This document shows, piece by piece, positions 24,271-35,965 of a DNA stretch of 64,000 bases. The notes below the pieces were generated by a model, which was not told the DNA's origin, did not search any database, and saw nothing but the letters and a program-made list of their open reading frames with translations. The stretch spans positions 744,001-808,000 of the forward strand of contig JAJKFH010002594.1 of the NCBI GenBank assembly GCA_023333565.1. Direction: 5' to 3'. Position 1 is the stretch's first letter, and every line of letters starts with the position of its first letter. Made by a program: the position numbers and the translations under genes. Source of the DNA: Puffinus mauretanicus. Taxonomy: Eukaryota; Chordata; Aves; Procellariiformes; Procellariidae.

Positions 24271-25559
24271 ACCACCAAAATTCAGGATTTCCCTTCCCTC
24301 TTATTGCACAGAAAGGAGAAATGGGAGATTTATCTGCTTTAACTTAACTTGTCTTCCAAGTTTCATCAGTTTGTAACAAATAAGAGTCGTTATTTAAAAC
24401 TGCTTATTTCAAATTATGTTTTAAAGTGTTCTGTCTCCCTTCAGCAATTACAGATACTTGAAAAATATTGAGGCTCATTGTAACGGTTTAGATCAAATGA
24501 GAAAATTGCACTGATAGCACCATATGATTTAGAGATAGGAAGTTCAAACTCAGTGGGAGGTGTCTTTCTATTCAAAATGCTCTTTCTCTCAATAGCAAAA
24601 GAATGAATAAATGTTCAGTGGGTAATTATATTTATCACCCTAAAAATATTGAAATACTGTCTTGTTCAAGAAGCAAAACAAAATATGCAGAATTACACCA
24701 AATTTGTATGAAACTGCCTCTGCTGTAGATCTTACATGCTGATAGAGAAGCATTTTGTTTCCATTTCCTTATGGTCATGTTCAAGTTTATTAATAACGCC
24801 TTGAGATTTATTAAATGTCTCACAAATAAAAATATAGTTATTAAATTTAACATATGGAGATACTACAAATCTTATTTGTATTTAGATTTTATTCTTAAGT
24901 GTGAATAAGTGGGTTATAATGAATATAAAGTATTATTTTAATATGTAATAAGTCTGAGAAACACATTTAGTTTACATATAGTGTACATATTAATTAATAT
25001 ACTTTATTAAAGGTGGAAGGAGAGAAATGCTGTGACTTTTCTTCCTTTGCATGTAACAAAAGTCATAGCCAAAAACGGTCATGGGTCAGGAGAGTACATG
25101 TCTCAGATCTGAAGTTGTTTGGTCTTCACAATCTCAGACCCCAGGCGGTACCATGGTTGCATTCTCACTGCAAGCTTTTGTAATGATATCAAATCTTTAT
25201 TTCTTAAAGCCACAGCTCCCATACCACATAAGGATCTAATGTTTCTGGTGAAGTAAAGGCATCTCTAAATGTTTGTGGAATTAAGATAGCGTCAAGGAAC
25301 TGTGAGGCCAAAAGAGTTCATCAATAAAGATTAATATTGAAAACTCCTGATAAGCGAGGCCAACTCACAGAATTTGAATATTTAGAGTTTTTAGTACTGC
25401 TATGTTCTTTCCTCTTATATAGAGAAGGATACACTTATTCTGATTATATTTCCAGATGGTCCAGTATCATGTCTTCTCTATTAATAATAATAAAACAATA
25501 ATAATAATATTACGACTATGAGAGCAGGGGAGAAAAATAAATATTTCTCTTCTCATATA
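24271..25559. other. AT-rich noncoding gap between CR1 pieces
   Basis: No gene or recognised element. It ends in an AT-rich stretch with a TAA-type microsatellite at about 25481-25511. If the flanking CR1 pieces are one element, this is inserted or unrecognisably decayed sequence. Confidence 0.55.
25481..25511. repeat. (TAA)n microsatellite, interrupted
   Basis: Two short runs of TAA/ATA triplets interrupted by AAAAC. Short and imperfect. Confidence 0.7.
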
Positions 25560-26240
25560 ATGCCTGGACATTCACAACTCTGAGATTTTCAAAGCTAGAA
25601 GTATTATCTTTGTTCTGAATGCCTTTCATGGATATTTTCTCCTTCATTTCTTTGTTTTATTGAATGATTTGTCCAATCACATTTAAACCACTGTAAAACT
25701 TTAGCATTCGTGACATCCTGTGGCAAGAAGCTCAACCATCTCAATATGTGTTTCAGGTAACAGTATGTCCTTTTGCTTTTTCTGAACCACGTTGCCTGCT
25801 AGTTGTGTTTGGTGCTCCTCTGTTCTTTATTGAGAGCGAAAAAAAGAATCATTCCATGTTCATGTTCTGCATACCATTCATGATCTTATATGGGTTTCAG
25901 TAACATCCTCCCGCAGGTATCTTGTCTTCAGTAAGAGTCCTAGGCTATATTCCTTCCAGGGGAAACCTTTCACATTGCTGAATGTCTTTGTTTCCTTTAT
26001 CTATTCCTTTTAAGTCACAAATGATATATTACAATAGTTGAAGCATTTCATCCCAAGTTCCCTAAGAAGTCTTACATAAATGCTATCTGGTCCCATAGTA
26101 TTAATTTTGTTGATTTTTAAAGTGGTTTCAGCCACTGCTACTTCACTGCAAAATGCTGTTTCTGCCTCATCTGCATCATCTCTCAGAAAAAAACTGTTCC
26201 CAAATGGGTGAACACAAGTCCAATATATTTTAAGTTTTCT
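25560..26240 (-). mobile_element. Ancient CR1 LINE fragment, minus strand
   Basis: CR1 is a non-LTR retrotransposon whose second frame encodes an endonuclease and reverse transcriptase. Read on the minus strand, 26055-26105 translates to INTMGPDSIYVRLLREL, which matches the start of the CR1 reverse-transcriptase region (a K-xx-GPDGI-xxx-LKEL pattern). Further down, the order GATCATGAATGG, then GAACAGAGGAGCACC, then a CTTGCCACAGGATGT-like block is the expected 3' part of the second frame and its tail. Many stops and indels show it is long dead. The 5' limit is uncertain: 26241-27250 is T-rich and may hold decayed endonuclease sequence. Confidence 0.72.
26055..26105 (-). pseudogene. Remnant of the CR1 reverse-transcriptase N-terminal motif
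   Basis: A 17-residue run with G-P-D at positions 5-7 (codons at 26085-26093) and L-L-R-E-L at the end. The upstream residues in the same frame (SEVAVAETTLKIN) also fit the CR1 pattern. The residue after G-P-D, usually G, is S here. Nothing downstream stays open. It is a fossil with no function. Confidence 0.65.
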
Positions 26241-29200
26241 ACTGCAGCCTTATGTTTTCTAGGTGCTTCTTTACTTTGATTGTCTATTGACATTATTAAC
26301 TCTGTTTCAGGCTTCCTGCTCCTGAGATGTTTCTATGCTATTAGTATCAGCCGCCTTGTGCTGCTACAGCCATCACTGGAGCTTCTTTTCCGTTTTCCCA
26401 CATGGCCACAGCTTTGGCTTTCTGAAGAATACATTCTGAACTGAATAGACTCCATTCCACCCTTCTTCTAAAGCAGAGAGCTTTAATTTTAGCTTTCCTT
26501 AAGTCTTTTTGTTAAGGCTGTATATTTTTTCTGAGACACCGATACATATGTGCTTTAATACCCTCCACGCTGCCTGTGTACATTTCACTCTTTTGACTGT
26601 ACCTTTTAATTTCTTCTTAAAAAGTTTTTCACTTTTTCATAATTTTACCTTTTAGCAAAAAACTGTTGCAGTGCATATTTTGACTTTTGTTGCTTTAGTA
26701 AGAATGGTAAATATAAATACACTATAATCATGGACACATTGATAATAAAATTTTGAGTCAAGCTCTGCACTTAGCTCTTTTCTTTGTTTCCTTGTAAATC
26801 TACCTGTGAGGATATAACACTGTTCCATTTCAGGTGTCTAAAAATGTATTTTTCCTATTATGTCTTAATGAGTCCATGTTAATTTAACTGTCTGTGTCTC
26901 TCTGTGCAACTGAATGCTCCTTTTATTACTACTTTCTGCCGTGATGTGATTTCCCTTTGTATGTTTCAGCTACTCTCATTCTCCTGGCTGGCTGATTTAT
27001 TGTACTGATCTTGTACTATGTTTTCATTTTTTCCGTTTGGGATTTGAACCCATAGGGATTCTTTGTTTCCTGGTAAGACAAAAGACTTATTTGTCTGCTT
27101 GACTCTAGGCTTTAGTAGAGTACCACCTCTCCCAAGAAGAGGGACCTTCTTGGTCTGAAACCTTCTTCTCCATATCCCATATCTGTTAAAAATATCTGAC
27201 TTCCTGGGGATAGCTATCTCCTCATCTCATTGGCAAGTGACATTCAAAATGGTGAAAATCTAAGAAAGGGAAAGACTGTAGGTGTGCTGGCAGATGTTCA
27301 TCCCCCACACTCCCACAGTCCTTGCAAGGGAGAGTTTGAAACTAAACAAAACCCTGAGCTACTATTAATATGAAGACTAGACAAGGGTTAAGACAGACAG
27401 CTTTTTTTAATTCTAAATAAACAAGGGAGCATTTCCTTTGACATAGAAAACATTCTTAAATAACTATTGTCTCTTGTTTATTTTCTAATAAAACAGTTTG
27501 GTACAAGAAAAGGTAATGTCTCCTTCAGTACTAAATAGCAGCTTTCCCTCATGACTCAAAAACCCCATAAAAAGTAAGAACACATCAGTGTTTAGTTTTG
27601 GAACATCTCAACAGCAATGATGTATGCCATAGTGCAAGGTGAAAATGTTAGTATAAAATATAAATATAGGAAATAATACAAAATTATACTCAAACCCTCA
27701 TCATTTTCCAAGATTAAAATGCTATGACACAAAAATAAACAATCCATTTTTAGTACAGAATATTTTTCTGAAACAGACTTCTATGATAGGAAATTATTTC
27801 AAATAATGTCTCTTGACTAACTTTACCAATGACTCACTGAGTAAAATTCATCCCGACTAAGGGGTCTTAGTCCCATTTTTGCTGTCCTCTCAGGCTGCTA
27901 CAAGATCATGGCTATCTTGTTTGCAGAACAGTTGGAAAATTATTCTCAGCAGGAATTATTTGACCAGGTCAACAAATTGAGAAAACTGTGTTCATCAGCA
28001 TACATACCACTTGGAATAGTTCTGTTTGTTGGGGCTTTACAGAGACTAAGGTGAACCACAACATAACATTTCTCAGCCTGCAGAATGAAGTATAACAAAA
28101 CGTGTGTTTTATGTGGATGCAATAAAATTGTGACTCACAGGAATGCTGGAAAGATGAATTAAATGTACATGCTTGGGCAAGGAGTGGTTTAGAGAGCCCA
28201 TTATCCCTGCTGTATGACATGGGTCAATATACACCAACTCAGAAACGATACACTTACAAGGACGTTTTGGAAGCCTCAAACAGGCTCGAACAGAAGTTCC
28301 TAAATGAGTTAAGATAGTCTCCAAAGCACTGGGAACAAACACAAATCTCTCCAGTTGGTCACTGGAGTCTCAGCATTGTTTTGACGCTGTTAAGAAACCT
28401 TTCAAAATAGGAAGTATGTGAGAAGTATTAGAATAGGTCTGTAGTGCAGTTCTCTCTATATTTTTCATCCTACATCTGTAAAAGAAAAAGAAAAAAGCAG
28501 CACATTTTTGTAAAGTGTAATTGTGGTGTGATTTGAATGCCAGAAAGCTAGTGCCTAAGTGAGATGTTTGTTTCAGTTGTCCCAGCTGTATGTTGCCAAT
28601 GTAGACTTTAGTTTAATTGCAGGCGTTCTTTAAAGTAAATCATTATCTATCATTGTCATTCCAAAATGATAAAACATTAAAATAGATGCAACATTCAGCA
28701 CTATTTAGACAGATCTGAAAACATTTTAAAAGTATGTATTTCGTAGTCTGTAGATCACAGAATTTTATGCATTTGCTAGAAAGACCTTTCAGATCAAAAT
28801 ATAAGCCAAATTACCCATAAAATATTGTAAGCTGGTAAAGAGGATAAGTCTTCTCATTTCCACATTTGTCTGAAATTGGAAATGTTATAGAGATGTTTAA
28901 TTATTGTCATTTCATCAGGCTGTCTTTTCAGCCAATGAATGGAACAGGGATGGTGAGATATCAAATAGCTTCTTTCCAACAGGAGGAAATCCAAAAGTCC
29001 CCAGCAAGATGTGATAAAAGAAAAGTGGATGTGACATGCTACTTGGCATTTTAGGAGAGTCATATATATAACAAAAATATTCTTTAATGATCAGGAATGA
29101 CCAAACTCAAAATTAAGGGAAGTATATTTTGGCACCCCAGGAAAATTTTGAAGTTCTTTTGTGTAGCATGTAATACAAGTATAACAAGCCACAGAACTGT

Positions 29201-31256
29201 TTGAATTTGTGTGTCAGCCAAATTTAAAATTATCCCCAACTTCTTTCCCTTTCTTCTGAAGCAGTTGTATGGTTTCTATATCAGAAACTATATTTTGCCC
29301 AAATATTCTTTTCCACATCTTCTTTGCTACATATACACTTGCTATCCAGTGCAGGAGCAGCTAAAGTGTGTGCAGGGACACAATGGAAGATGGCAGAGTC
29401 ACTCTGTAGCTGAGAGAGGTGCAGAGCAGCAGGTCGCAGATGCTGTGAGCAATAAGTGGATTCACTCAGTGATCATGGGATTTACATTGAATCTGTGTGT
29501 CACTCTGGCTTAGTGGTTCTGACATATTGCTCCTCACAGTACCTTATTGTTGATTTAAGCAAGTTTCCTCTGTTGCTGGAACTTTGCCTCAAACCATTTT
29601 CCCTCTTAAAAATCAGAAGAAAAAAAAAAAATCTGTTTCCCTGGAGAGGATCATTCTTCATCTAACCCACCTGCAAATTAAAATATAACGCAGCTCTGCA
29701 TAACGTTTTAGAACCAAGATGTACTAAAATAAATTTTGCGACAAAGAAGCACCACTGCCACATCTGCCATCAACCCTGTTTGTAAGACGGTACAGCAGAG
29801 GAAAGTGAAGGCGTGAGAAATGTATTCCCCTTTTCCATGTAAACACAATCACTTTCTTATAGTCACAAGCAAGCTAATATCCATTATCACTTGGCAGCAT
29901 AATTTATAGCAACTGCACTCGGGTGGAAATGTTTATGCTTTGCGCCAGAAAGATATTGAATATCTTCATAGCACATCATAGTTTTCAAATCATGTTATTT
30001 AGAAGATGTTTGTGTGGTAGGATTCTAAGGATGACCTAATTAAGACTTCTAACTTTATCTAGGGATGCTTCCCACTGAGATCTCTTTTCCTATAGATATC
30101 TGATACTGGGTGCAGTCTGTTCCATTGCAAAGACAGAACTTAAACATAGTGATTGCTCTGTTTGTACAGTACCAGTCATGTTAGACCTGATCTGATTGAG
30201 ACAAGAGGTGCTCTCACCACACAAACAGTAATTTACTTTATGAGCCTCAAGGATAAGTGATTTTAAAGACAGGAGTGATTTCTCCACAACTAGGATGGGC
30301 ATAAAATATGTCAATTAAAGCAGAGAAATCAGGTCTACCTAACTGCTCACTGTGTCAGGACAATTTCCCAAGAGGCTTCTGCTGAGCACTCTGCAGGAAG
30401 AAATGCAGCCCCTGCTCCTACTCCATGGAGCAGTGTCCCAATGCGCTCCTCCTTTTGGACTCAATCCAGCTTTGCTGTTTAGACTGATATGCCAAGCCCA
30501 TCTGGTTTCACTGAGATCCTCTAGGTTTTATAAGGCTCCAGCCACATTCTTTGGCTCCAGCTTGCAGAATGTGCTTCCAGGGTAGAGAATCTCTGTCTGC
30601 TATCACTTTTTGGAAATGGATCTCTAGCTATAAAAACAACACTGAGTCCCCTAAGGGTACCTCTACATTCTTAAAAAGCTGAGCTCCCCAGTTCATTCCC
30701 AGGTCCTGACACTCTGGTATTGAGGACAGAGTAGATAGTTTTAGCACTCTAGACATCACCTAAAACTCTATGGGAAGGACTGCATTCTCTTTTTTCCTCC
30801 ACTACTTGGGACTCCAAATTGTGCAAGTGCATGTTGTCTGGACAAAGGAGATGCAAACTTTTCAAGAGACTTCTAAACCAACAGCTCTTCAGTTTGGATA
30901 ACACAAAAAATAGCAGGAGCAAAACCAGTAAGCATCCATAGACTGTTTTTTCTTTCGTTGTTCTCATTCTCTGAGATATGATAAAACTTTTTAAAAAAAG
31001 TAGTAGTGCATATACTTTTTCTTTTTTTCTTTTTTTTTTTTTTCCTAAAGGAGTAATGTCTCTTACCTTCCAGATTAGGGCCTCTGCTTTAAATACAGTT
31101 TCCTCTCTGGTCCCTGAGGGCAGCATCCCTCCACATGTTTGCGCCAACAATCAACAGACCTCTTCTTACACAAGACACATTCTCCAATGAATTCACCTAC
31201 AAGTTCCCCTGCTCAGCTGTTGTGTTTTCAGACACTTGACTTGGCACAGTTATCTG

Positions 31257-31277
31257 CCTTTTTTTTTTTTTTTTTTC
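31257..31277 (+). repeat. Poly-T run
   Basis: About 21 consecutive T. No element body is recognised nearby, and the open frame across it (31236-31421) is a low-complexity artefact. Confidence 0.7.
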
Positions 31278-32687
31278 TGTCTAGGGACTTTTTACTCCCT
31301 AAAGAGTGAGTTACTTGCAGAGGAACTAGAGAAAATTGCCTTTGCTGAGGATGCTGTCATTGTGCTTCTTTGTTTGGGCAAGATATACTCAGGTGTCGAT
31401 GGCCATCAGCAGGTGTTCTGAAAGACTTGTCTTTTATTGGTTATACCCATGACACATTTGGGATAAGGAAAATTGCTTTTCCCAAATAACATTTTAATAC
31501 ATATTTGTGCAAAGTAATGACCCCAACAGAACACAGCAAATTTTAGCTAATCCCCAAGTTACCTATACTTTCCAAAATAGAGTACTCACTTGGGATATGG
31601 GAAGAATACAGGCATTAATATTTGAAACTTTGTAGCTCAAATTCCAGTTAAATTTGAATTTCTGTTACAGACAGGTTTTAATTTCCCTTTCAAATATTTG
31701 CTTTATCCCATGACATAATAGAAACATTTTAAAAACGAACTTCTTTTTGTTCCCTGCATATTTTTATGTTGAATATCAAATTGGGTTTGAAGCCTTTCTT
31801 GATTTTCTGAAAAGATCTCTATGTACTTGGAAAATTATACAATTTTTTTTCCCACTAAAGCAATAATATCAAGAACAGCAAGAGCGATATGGACAGATAG
31901 TTGGAAAGGTCTGTCTACAATAGCAAGTAGAGTATAATACTTTGTGCTGAGGATGTAATGTCCAACCTAGATCCATATCAGAAGTTTTTATTCAGGAATT
32001 GCTCCAGTCTGGACCCATTTACTGAATTCCTGTTTGAGATTGAAATGCACCATGTGCAGTCCTACAGTGCTCCTTCCAGCTGATGGAAACCTGGAAGAAA
32101 TTCAGTTCATGCACTCTGAAATCTCTCCAAGACAACTGCACAAGACCCGTAAGAGTCAAAACACAGATCCAAAATGCAGAAAATGGTGACAGTCCTGCTT
32201 AGCTTCAGAAGCATGCTTCCACTCTGAACTAAACAGTCATGTAGATGAAACCAAGGACAAACCCTTCCCAGCAACAGATTAAGTGCCATGGGTGGTTCTC
32301 AAAACATTTTACAGTAACCTTATTCTTGATTGCCCTCATAACAGAATAGAAAACATCACCCCTTTCACCTTTCATCACCCTGCTTTTCCTTAATAACTGT
32401 ACACTCAAAAACCAACAAGTGAAAACATTCTTGATCTAACTTCTATGGATGAGAAGGGAATTTTTATTTATTTTCTGGTATGTTTATAGCATGTCTGACG
32501 TCATAGGCAGATCAGATAGTGCCTAACCCTGTCTTGACAGATAACCCAAATCAGATATTAAATGCATTTCCTTTATGATCTAAAAAGAACCAAGATTCCA
32601 GGGAAATAAGCAGTGTCAAAATTATGCATATTATTGCATCCAAAAATATATCAAAGGAACATCGTTAGACTGCGGTGTCAAATACTC

Positions 32688-32735
32688 CCTATCCATTGAC
32701 TCCTATGGAAGGAGCAAGAAGGGTCTGATTCTACC
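32688..32735 (+). repeat. Possible third copy of the CATTGACTTCAATGG-type repeat
   Basis: The phrases CCATTGACTCCTATGGA and GGGTCTGATTCTACC resemble the same old amniote repeat as at 14.8 and 35.55 kb. The match is weaker. Confidence 0.3.
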
Positions 32736-33075
32736 AGACCTGCAGGATCACAGCAGCGGATATGTCATGAGGAGCAACATAGGAGACAGCCAGAAACATG
32801 TTTAAGGTCCTAGAATTTTAATAAGACCTGTAACTATGCGGGAAAAAAGTGAGACCATTTGTCCAGTGTTAATCACCCTGGGTAGGTGTTTTTTGGTATG
32901 AACATTATATAATATACAGATGTATTATTTACATTACATGTTTCTATAGGATCCCTGTTCCAGTCAATGTGCAGAATGCATAATGCTCTCTTAGCCAACA
33001 TTTTTCAACCTCTTTCTATTCACTGTTCAGTGTGTACTTCCGTAGGTTATCTACTGCACGCTATGTTGATCTGTT

Positions 33076-33275
33076 CCTCGTGAGTTTTTCTACAGTGTTT
33101 ACCGCTAATATATATGAGTGCTTCATAAACAATTCCTTTATCTTCACAACACCTCTGTGAGAGGATTACTTCTTTTTTTTTGCACAGAGAACTGAGGCAC
33201 AGGGAGATAAAGGTGAAAAATGTGCACTAATGTGGAGCGGCTAATCTGTGATGTTTCGAACCTGATTATTTGCAT
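33076..33275 (-). mobile_element. Ancient amniote SINE/LINE-tail repeat, copy A
   Basis: It starts with CTCGTGAGTTTTTCTA, shared with copy B at 58994. It continues CTTCACAACACCTCTGTGAG and GAACTGAGGCACAGGGAGAT, the classic wording of the MIR/L2-like repeat spread through amniote genomes, and ends with a degraded GATTTGAACC block (GTTTCGAACCTGATT). I give the strand relative to the copy near 9.6 kb, which is in the opposite sense. Exact family unresolved. Confidence 0.6.
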
Positions 33276-34224
33276 CCCAAGGTACGACATAGGAGTCTAT
33301 TAACGCAAAACACAGCTTTAGTTGCAAAAAAGTGTTCAGTGTTTCTGCAAAGCAGACCCCAAGGAGGAGATGGACACTACGAAGACATGCAAAAGGGGTG
33401 TCTAAGCCTGTGGGAACACACGAGCCCTTTGACTGTACTTTGGCTCTGTGCCAAGAGCCTTCTTTTCCCTCCTTGCCTCGGCATCGTGGCCACCCTGGGG
33501 AGGCAACAGGGGAACATGGTCTGGAAGGAAACTATGTCACATTCAAACCAGGTGCCTTTCTGGACAACCTGAGAATTGTGACAGCAGGGAGCAGAGCAAA
33601 TTTTATTAACCCCCTGTTTAACATCAGTGACTCACTATGAAATCTTTGTGAAAGACAGTGATAATATTCCTTACAATCAGAAAGCAGATTTGCAGAATAA
33701 ATTTCACAATTTTTAACAGGCCCTTGGACATACACCCTGGGTATCAAAAAAACCACATGTCTGGAAAGACTGGAAATTGTGGCGACAATTGTCAGAGCAA
33801 TTCTTGATTGTTTCATGTTACATCCTGAAACCTTAATTTTCATTCACTATAGTACATTTACATGAAAATATAAGTAAAGTATAAATGTTGGTTGTACTGG
33901 ACCACTTCACCAGAACACTTGAAAAAGGATGGAAATTGAAAGGTTTTTACACACACAGTTTAAAATAATAGTTGATGTTTCCCTCAGTGTGCTCATGTTG
34001 GGGAAGAATGTTCAGATTTGCTTACAGGAGCCCTTAAGAGCCTACCTCCTCTCACTTATACACAGCAAGTGGTGCCAATGATGTACATTTAATTTAGCAA
34101 CAACATCCTAGTTAAGAAAAATTACCTTCAGGGCAGTTGTGAAAAAACTACTGAAATGCTTTGAAAAAGAAAGACTGGAAAAAGACCTTAATTTTCAAAC
34201 AGTCAAATTTGGGTCTGCTCTGTA
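33276..34224. other. Noncoding stretch with overlapping chance frames
   Basis: Two overlapping plus-strand frames of about 100 codons (33270-33572 and 33332-33640) and a minus-strand one (33532-33843) share the same sequence. None has a recognisable domain, and their common start lies in the old repeat. I treat all three as noncoding. Confidence 0.55.
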
Positions 34225-34400
34225 ATGTTTTTATGTCTGTGGTAATAGGAAAATATTTTTGTTTTCCATTTTCAGTCCACGAAGCTCGCGCTGAAAATGG
34301 TATCATGGAGAAATAGGCTAATTAATGCATGATCACCTGTCATTCCACAGGAACAAGATTACCTAAATTATAATTGCAGGAGAGGGAGAAGCAAAATCTT
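34225..34400. promoter_or_regulatory. Candidate conserved noncoding element with hairpin
   Basis: The segment combines a perfect 10-bp inverted repeat (34266-34300) with a dense motif cluster: CTAATTAATGCATGATCACC (homeodomain plus E-box CACCTG), TGTCATTCC, and TTACCTAAATTATAATTGC. Three CpG lie in the hairpin loop. There is no coding frame. The composition resembles vertebrate developmental enhancers; conservation is not testable here. Confidence 0.3.
34266..34300. repeat. Perfect 10-bp inverted repeat
   Basis: CCATTTTCAG (34266-34275) pairs with CTGAAAATGG (34291-34300) across a 15-base loop that contains CGAAGCTCGCG. It could form a hairpin in RNA or a small cruciform. Confidence 0.7.
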
Positions 34401-34960
34401 GTAGAAGTGCTCGAGACCCAAACCATTTGAGCACCCGATTTGTGACAGCCACAGAGGCACCCAGCTCTCTGTGCTTCCCTTGAAAACCTCAGCCTACATC
34501 TGTGCATACAAAATATTTTCTGTTTTCAGACATGAAAACAGACACTGTTCGAACACTCTGCTTTTTTGCCGTACTTTACATCATTTTAAGTGATTTTTTA
34601 AAATCCCACCTGCCTTACTGCGGGTTGCCAGCTCTAGTACAGCATTCACCCATGAAAGCTGGTTTGAATCAGTGAAAGAGGAGAAGAGAGCAGTGTGCAG
34701 ATAAGCCCGGCATCCATGCAGGCAGGCTGGGGAAGGTCATTTGCTCTCGAGTGCTAGGGACGCGAAAATGCGAAACTCACAAAGGGATGCTGCTGGGTAC
34801 TGCGGGAGGACACGAGTCACTAGGTGGCAGAAGCGCTCCTTCTGCTGCTCCTCCTACCCCTCGTGGTGTGGGCTGTAATTAGGTCAGTGTATGGTAAAGT
34901 AGGACTGGGTGATAAATAAAGTAGGTTTTCTCTCCTAGTACACACCGCAGCTTAATTTCG
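34401..34960. other. CpG-richer noncoding patch
   Basis: Compared with the surroundings this patch has more G, C and CpG, notably 34690-34960 (ACGCGAAAATGCGAAAC, CTGCGGGAGG, AAGCGCTCC). It is too small and sparse to call a CpG island. It contains the CTCF-like motif listed separately. No promoter elements or exon are evident. Confidence 0.4.
34817..34830 (+). promoter_or_regulatory. CTCF-like core motif
   Basis: TCACTAGGTGGCAG matches 13 of 14 positions of the CTCF core CCASYAGRKGGCRS; only the first C is replaced by T. It lies in the CpG-richer patch. I found no second match of this quality, although the window was not searched exhaustively. Binding is inferred. Confidence 0.5.
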
Positions 34961-35546
34961 CTTCTTTTTAGGTAGTGTTACAAGGTGGATTAAAACTTTT
35001 AAAGGCAAAAAAAAACCCTCTTGCCAAAGTAAATGGAATTTAAACTCACTGAGGAGTAACGGCTGAAAAGGAGGAGAGAAAAAAAGAAAAGATGACTCCT
35101 CTCTGGTGACATTGATATTCTGTTCAGAAGAACACTGAGGAGGGGGAGGGCTGTGCAGAGTTGTGTGTTAAATCTCAAATCCAAACAGGCAAAATGTGCA
35201 GTTTTGCCAGCTCTGGTGCAAAGCAATAACATGCACTTTTTCCTTGAGATATTTTTGTAATTTTGTTATGAAAAAGGCAGTTTTAGTCAGCAAAACATGA
35301 CTGATTTCCCCTTCCAGAGATCAGAGTAATGTATCTTACTATGGAGGTGGTACTGAAGGTCAAAGATGAGATAACATCTCTTGCATCACTTAATCTCCAT
35401 CTAACTGGGAGCCACGTTACCCCAGAGCTCAGTGTCAGCTCATGGAAAGGAAGGTACAAGTTGTCAGAACAATTATTACAGAATGTGCTTAATCAGATTC
35501 ACAAAGCTGTTCTTTCTGGGTTAAATCATGTTAAGGACTTGATACT

Positions 35547-35607
35547 ATTTCCAGTGAAGTCAATGCAAACCTCCCTTTGATTTCAATAAGAACAGATTTC
35601 ACCCTCC
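35547..35607 (+). repeat. Old short repeat, copy 2 (GAAGTCAATG...AGATTTCAC type)
   Basis: It aligns with 14791-14850: GAAGTCAATG, AAACCTCCCT, TTTCAAT, AGATTTCACCC. The arms AGTGAAGTCAA and TTGATTTCAAT are imperfect inverted repeats, as in the family's near-palindromic core. Confidence 0.5.
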
Positions 35608-35824
35608 ATGCAGCATTTGACTTCCCAAAAGACATGACAGAGAAGGAGTTTTCAGGAAGAGGAAGACAGAGGACAGGAATAATCCTCTTCACCTCTCTAG
35701 GCTTTCCACCCCTAAACATGCAGGGAAAAAAAAATAGACTTACTTAAAACAGCGGATGACCTGGCTGAAAGGAACACATGCAAAAATATAAAGAAAATAA
35801 ACAACAATGTAGGTGCTAAAACAT

Positions 35825-35965
35825 GATTTAGGCAGAACCTGAAATTCTGCCTAGGTCTAAAAAGGTGATCCTTAAAACCAGTACTGTTTTGGCTTGGGGG
35901 CTTAGGTAAGTAACTCCAGCCTAAAACCCACTGGGAATTTAAGATAGGTAGAGTGCTGTATTAAA
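35825..35965. repeat. Old amniote repeat with TTTAGGC modules, includes hairpin
   Basis: Phrases such as GATTTAGGCAGAACC, TTCTGCCTAGGTC, GGGGGCTTAGGTAAG and CCTAAAACCCACTGGGA follow an old interspersed repeat made of TTTAGGCACCTAAA-like modules. The first module folds into the hairpin at 35829-35853. Confidence 0.35.
35829..35853. repeat. Hairpin with 9-bp perfect stem
   Basis: TAGGCAGAA (35829-35837) pairs with TTCTGCCTA (35845-35853) across a 7-base loop. As RNA the stem extends four more pairs (GATT with GGTC, two of them G-U). Stem and loop length nearly repeat those of the hairpin at 893-917. Confidence 0.65.

Larger units (their letters stand above)
26241..33075. other. Noncoding stretch, possibly with decayed LINE sequence at its start
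   Basis: The first kilobase is T-rich and may be the unrecognisable 5' half of the CR1 just before it. At 27043-27053 the minus strand has a tRNA-type B-box (GGTTCAAATCC) with no tRNA around it. Poly-T tracts lie at about 31008-31050 and 31257-31277. The segment 29870-30060 has a mix of homeodomain-like motifs. No gene is seen. Confidence 0.6.

Noticed and set aside
27036..27060. tRNA-type B-box GGTTCAAATCC on the minus strand, considered as a tRNA gene
   Set aside because: No A-box at the right distance and no cloverleaf can be drawn; at most a fragment of an old tRNA-like SINE.
30749..31150. 133-codon minus-strand frame
   Set aside because: It crosses a poly-T tract that gives a Lys-rich run and has no domain; chance frame.
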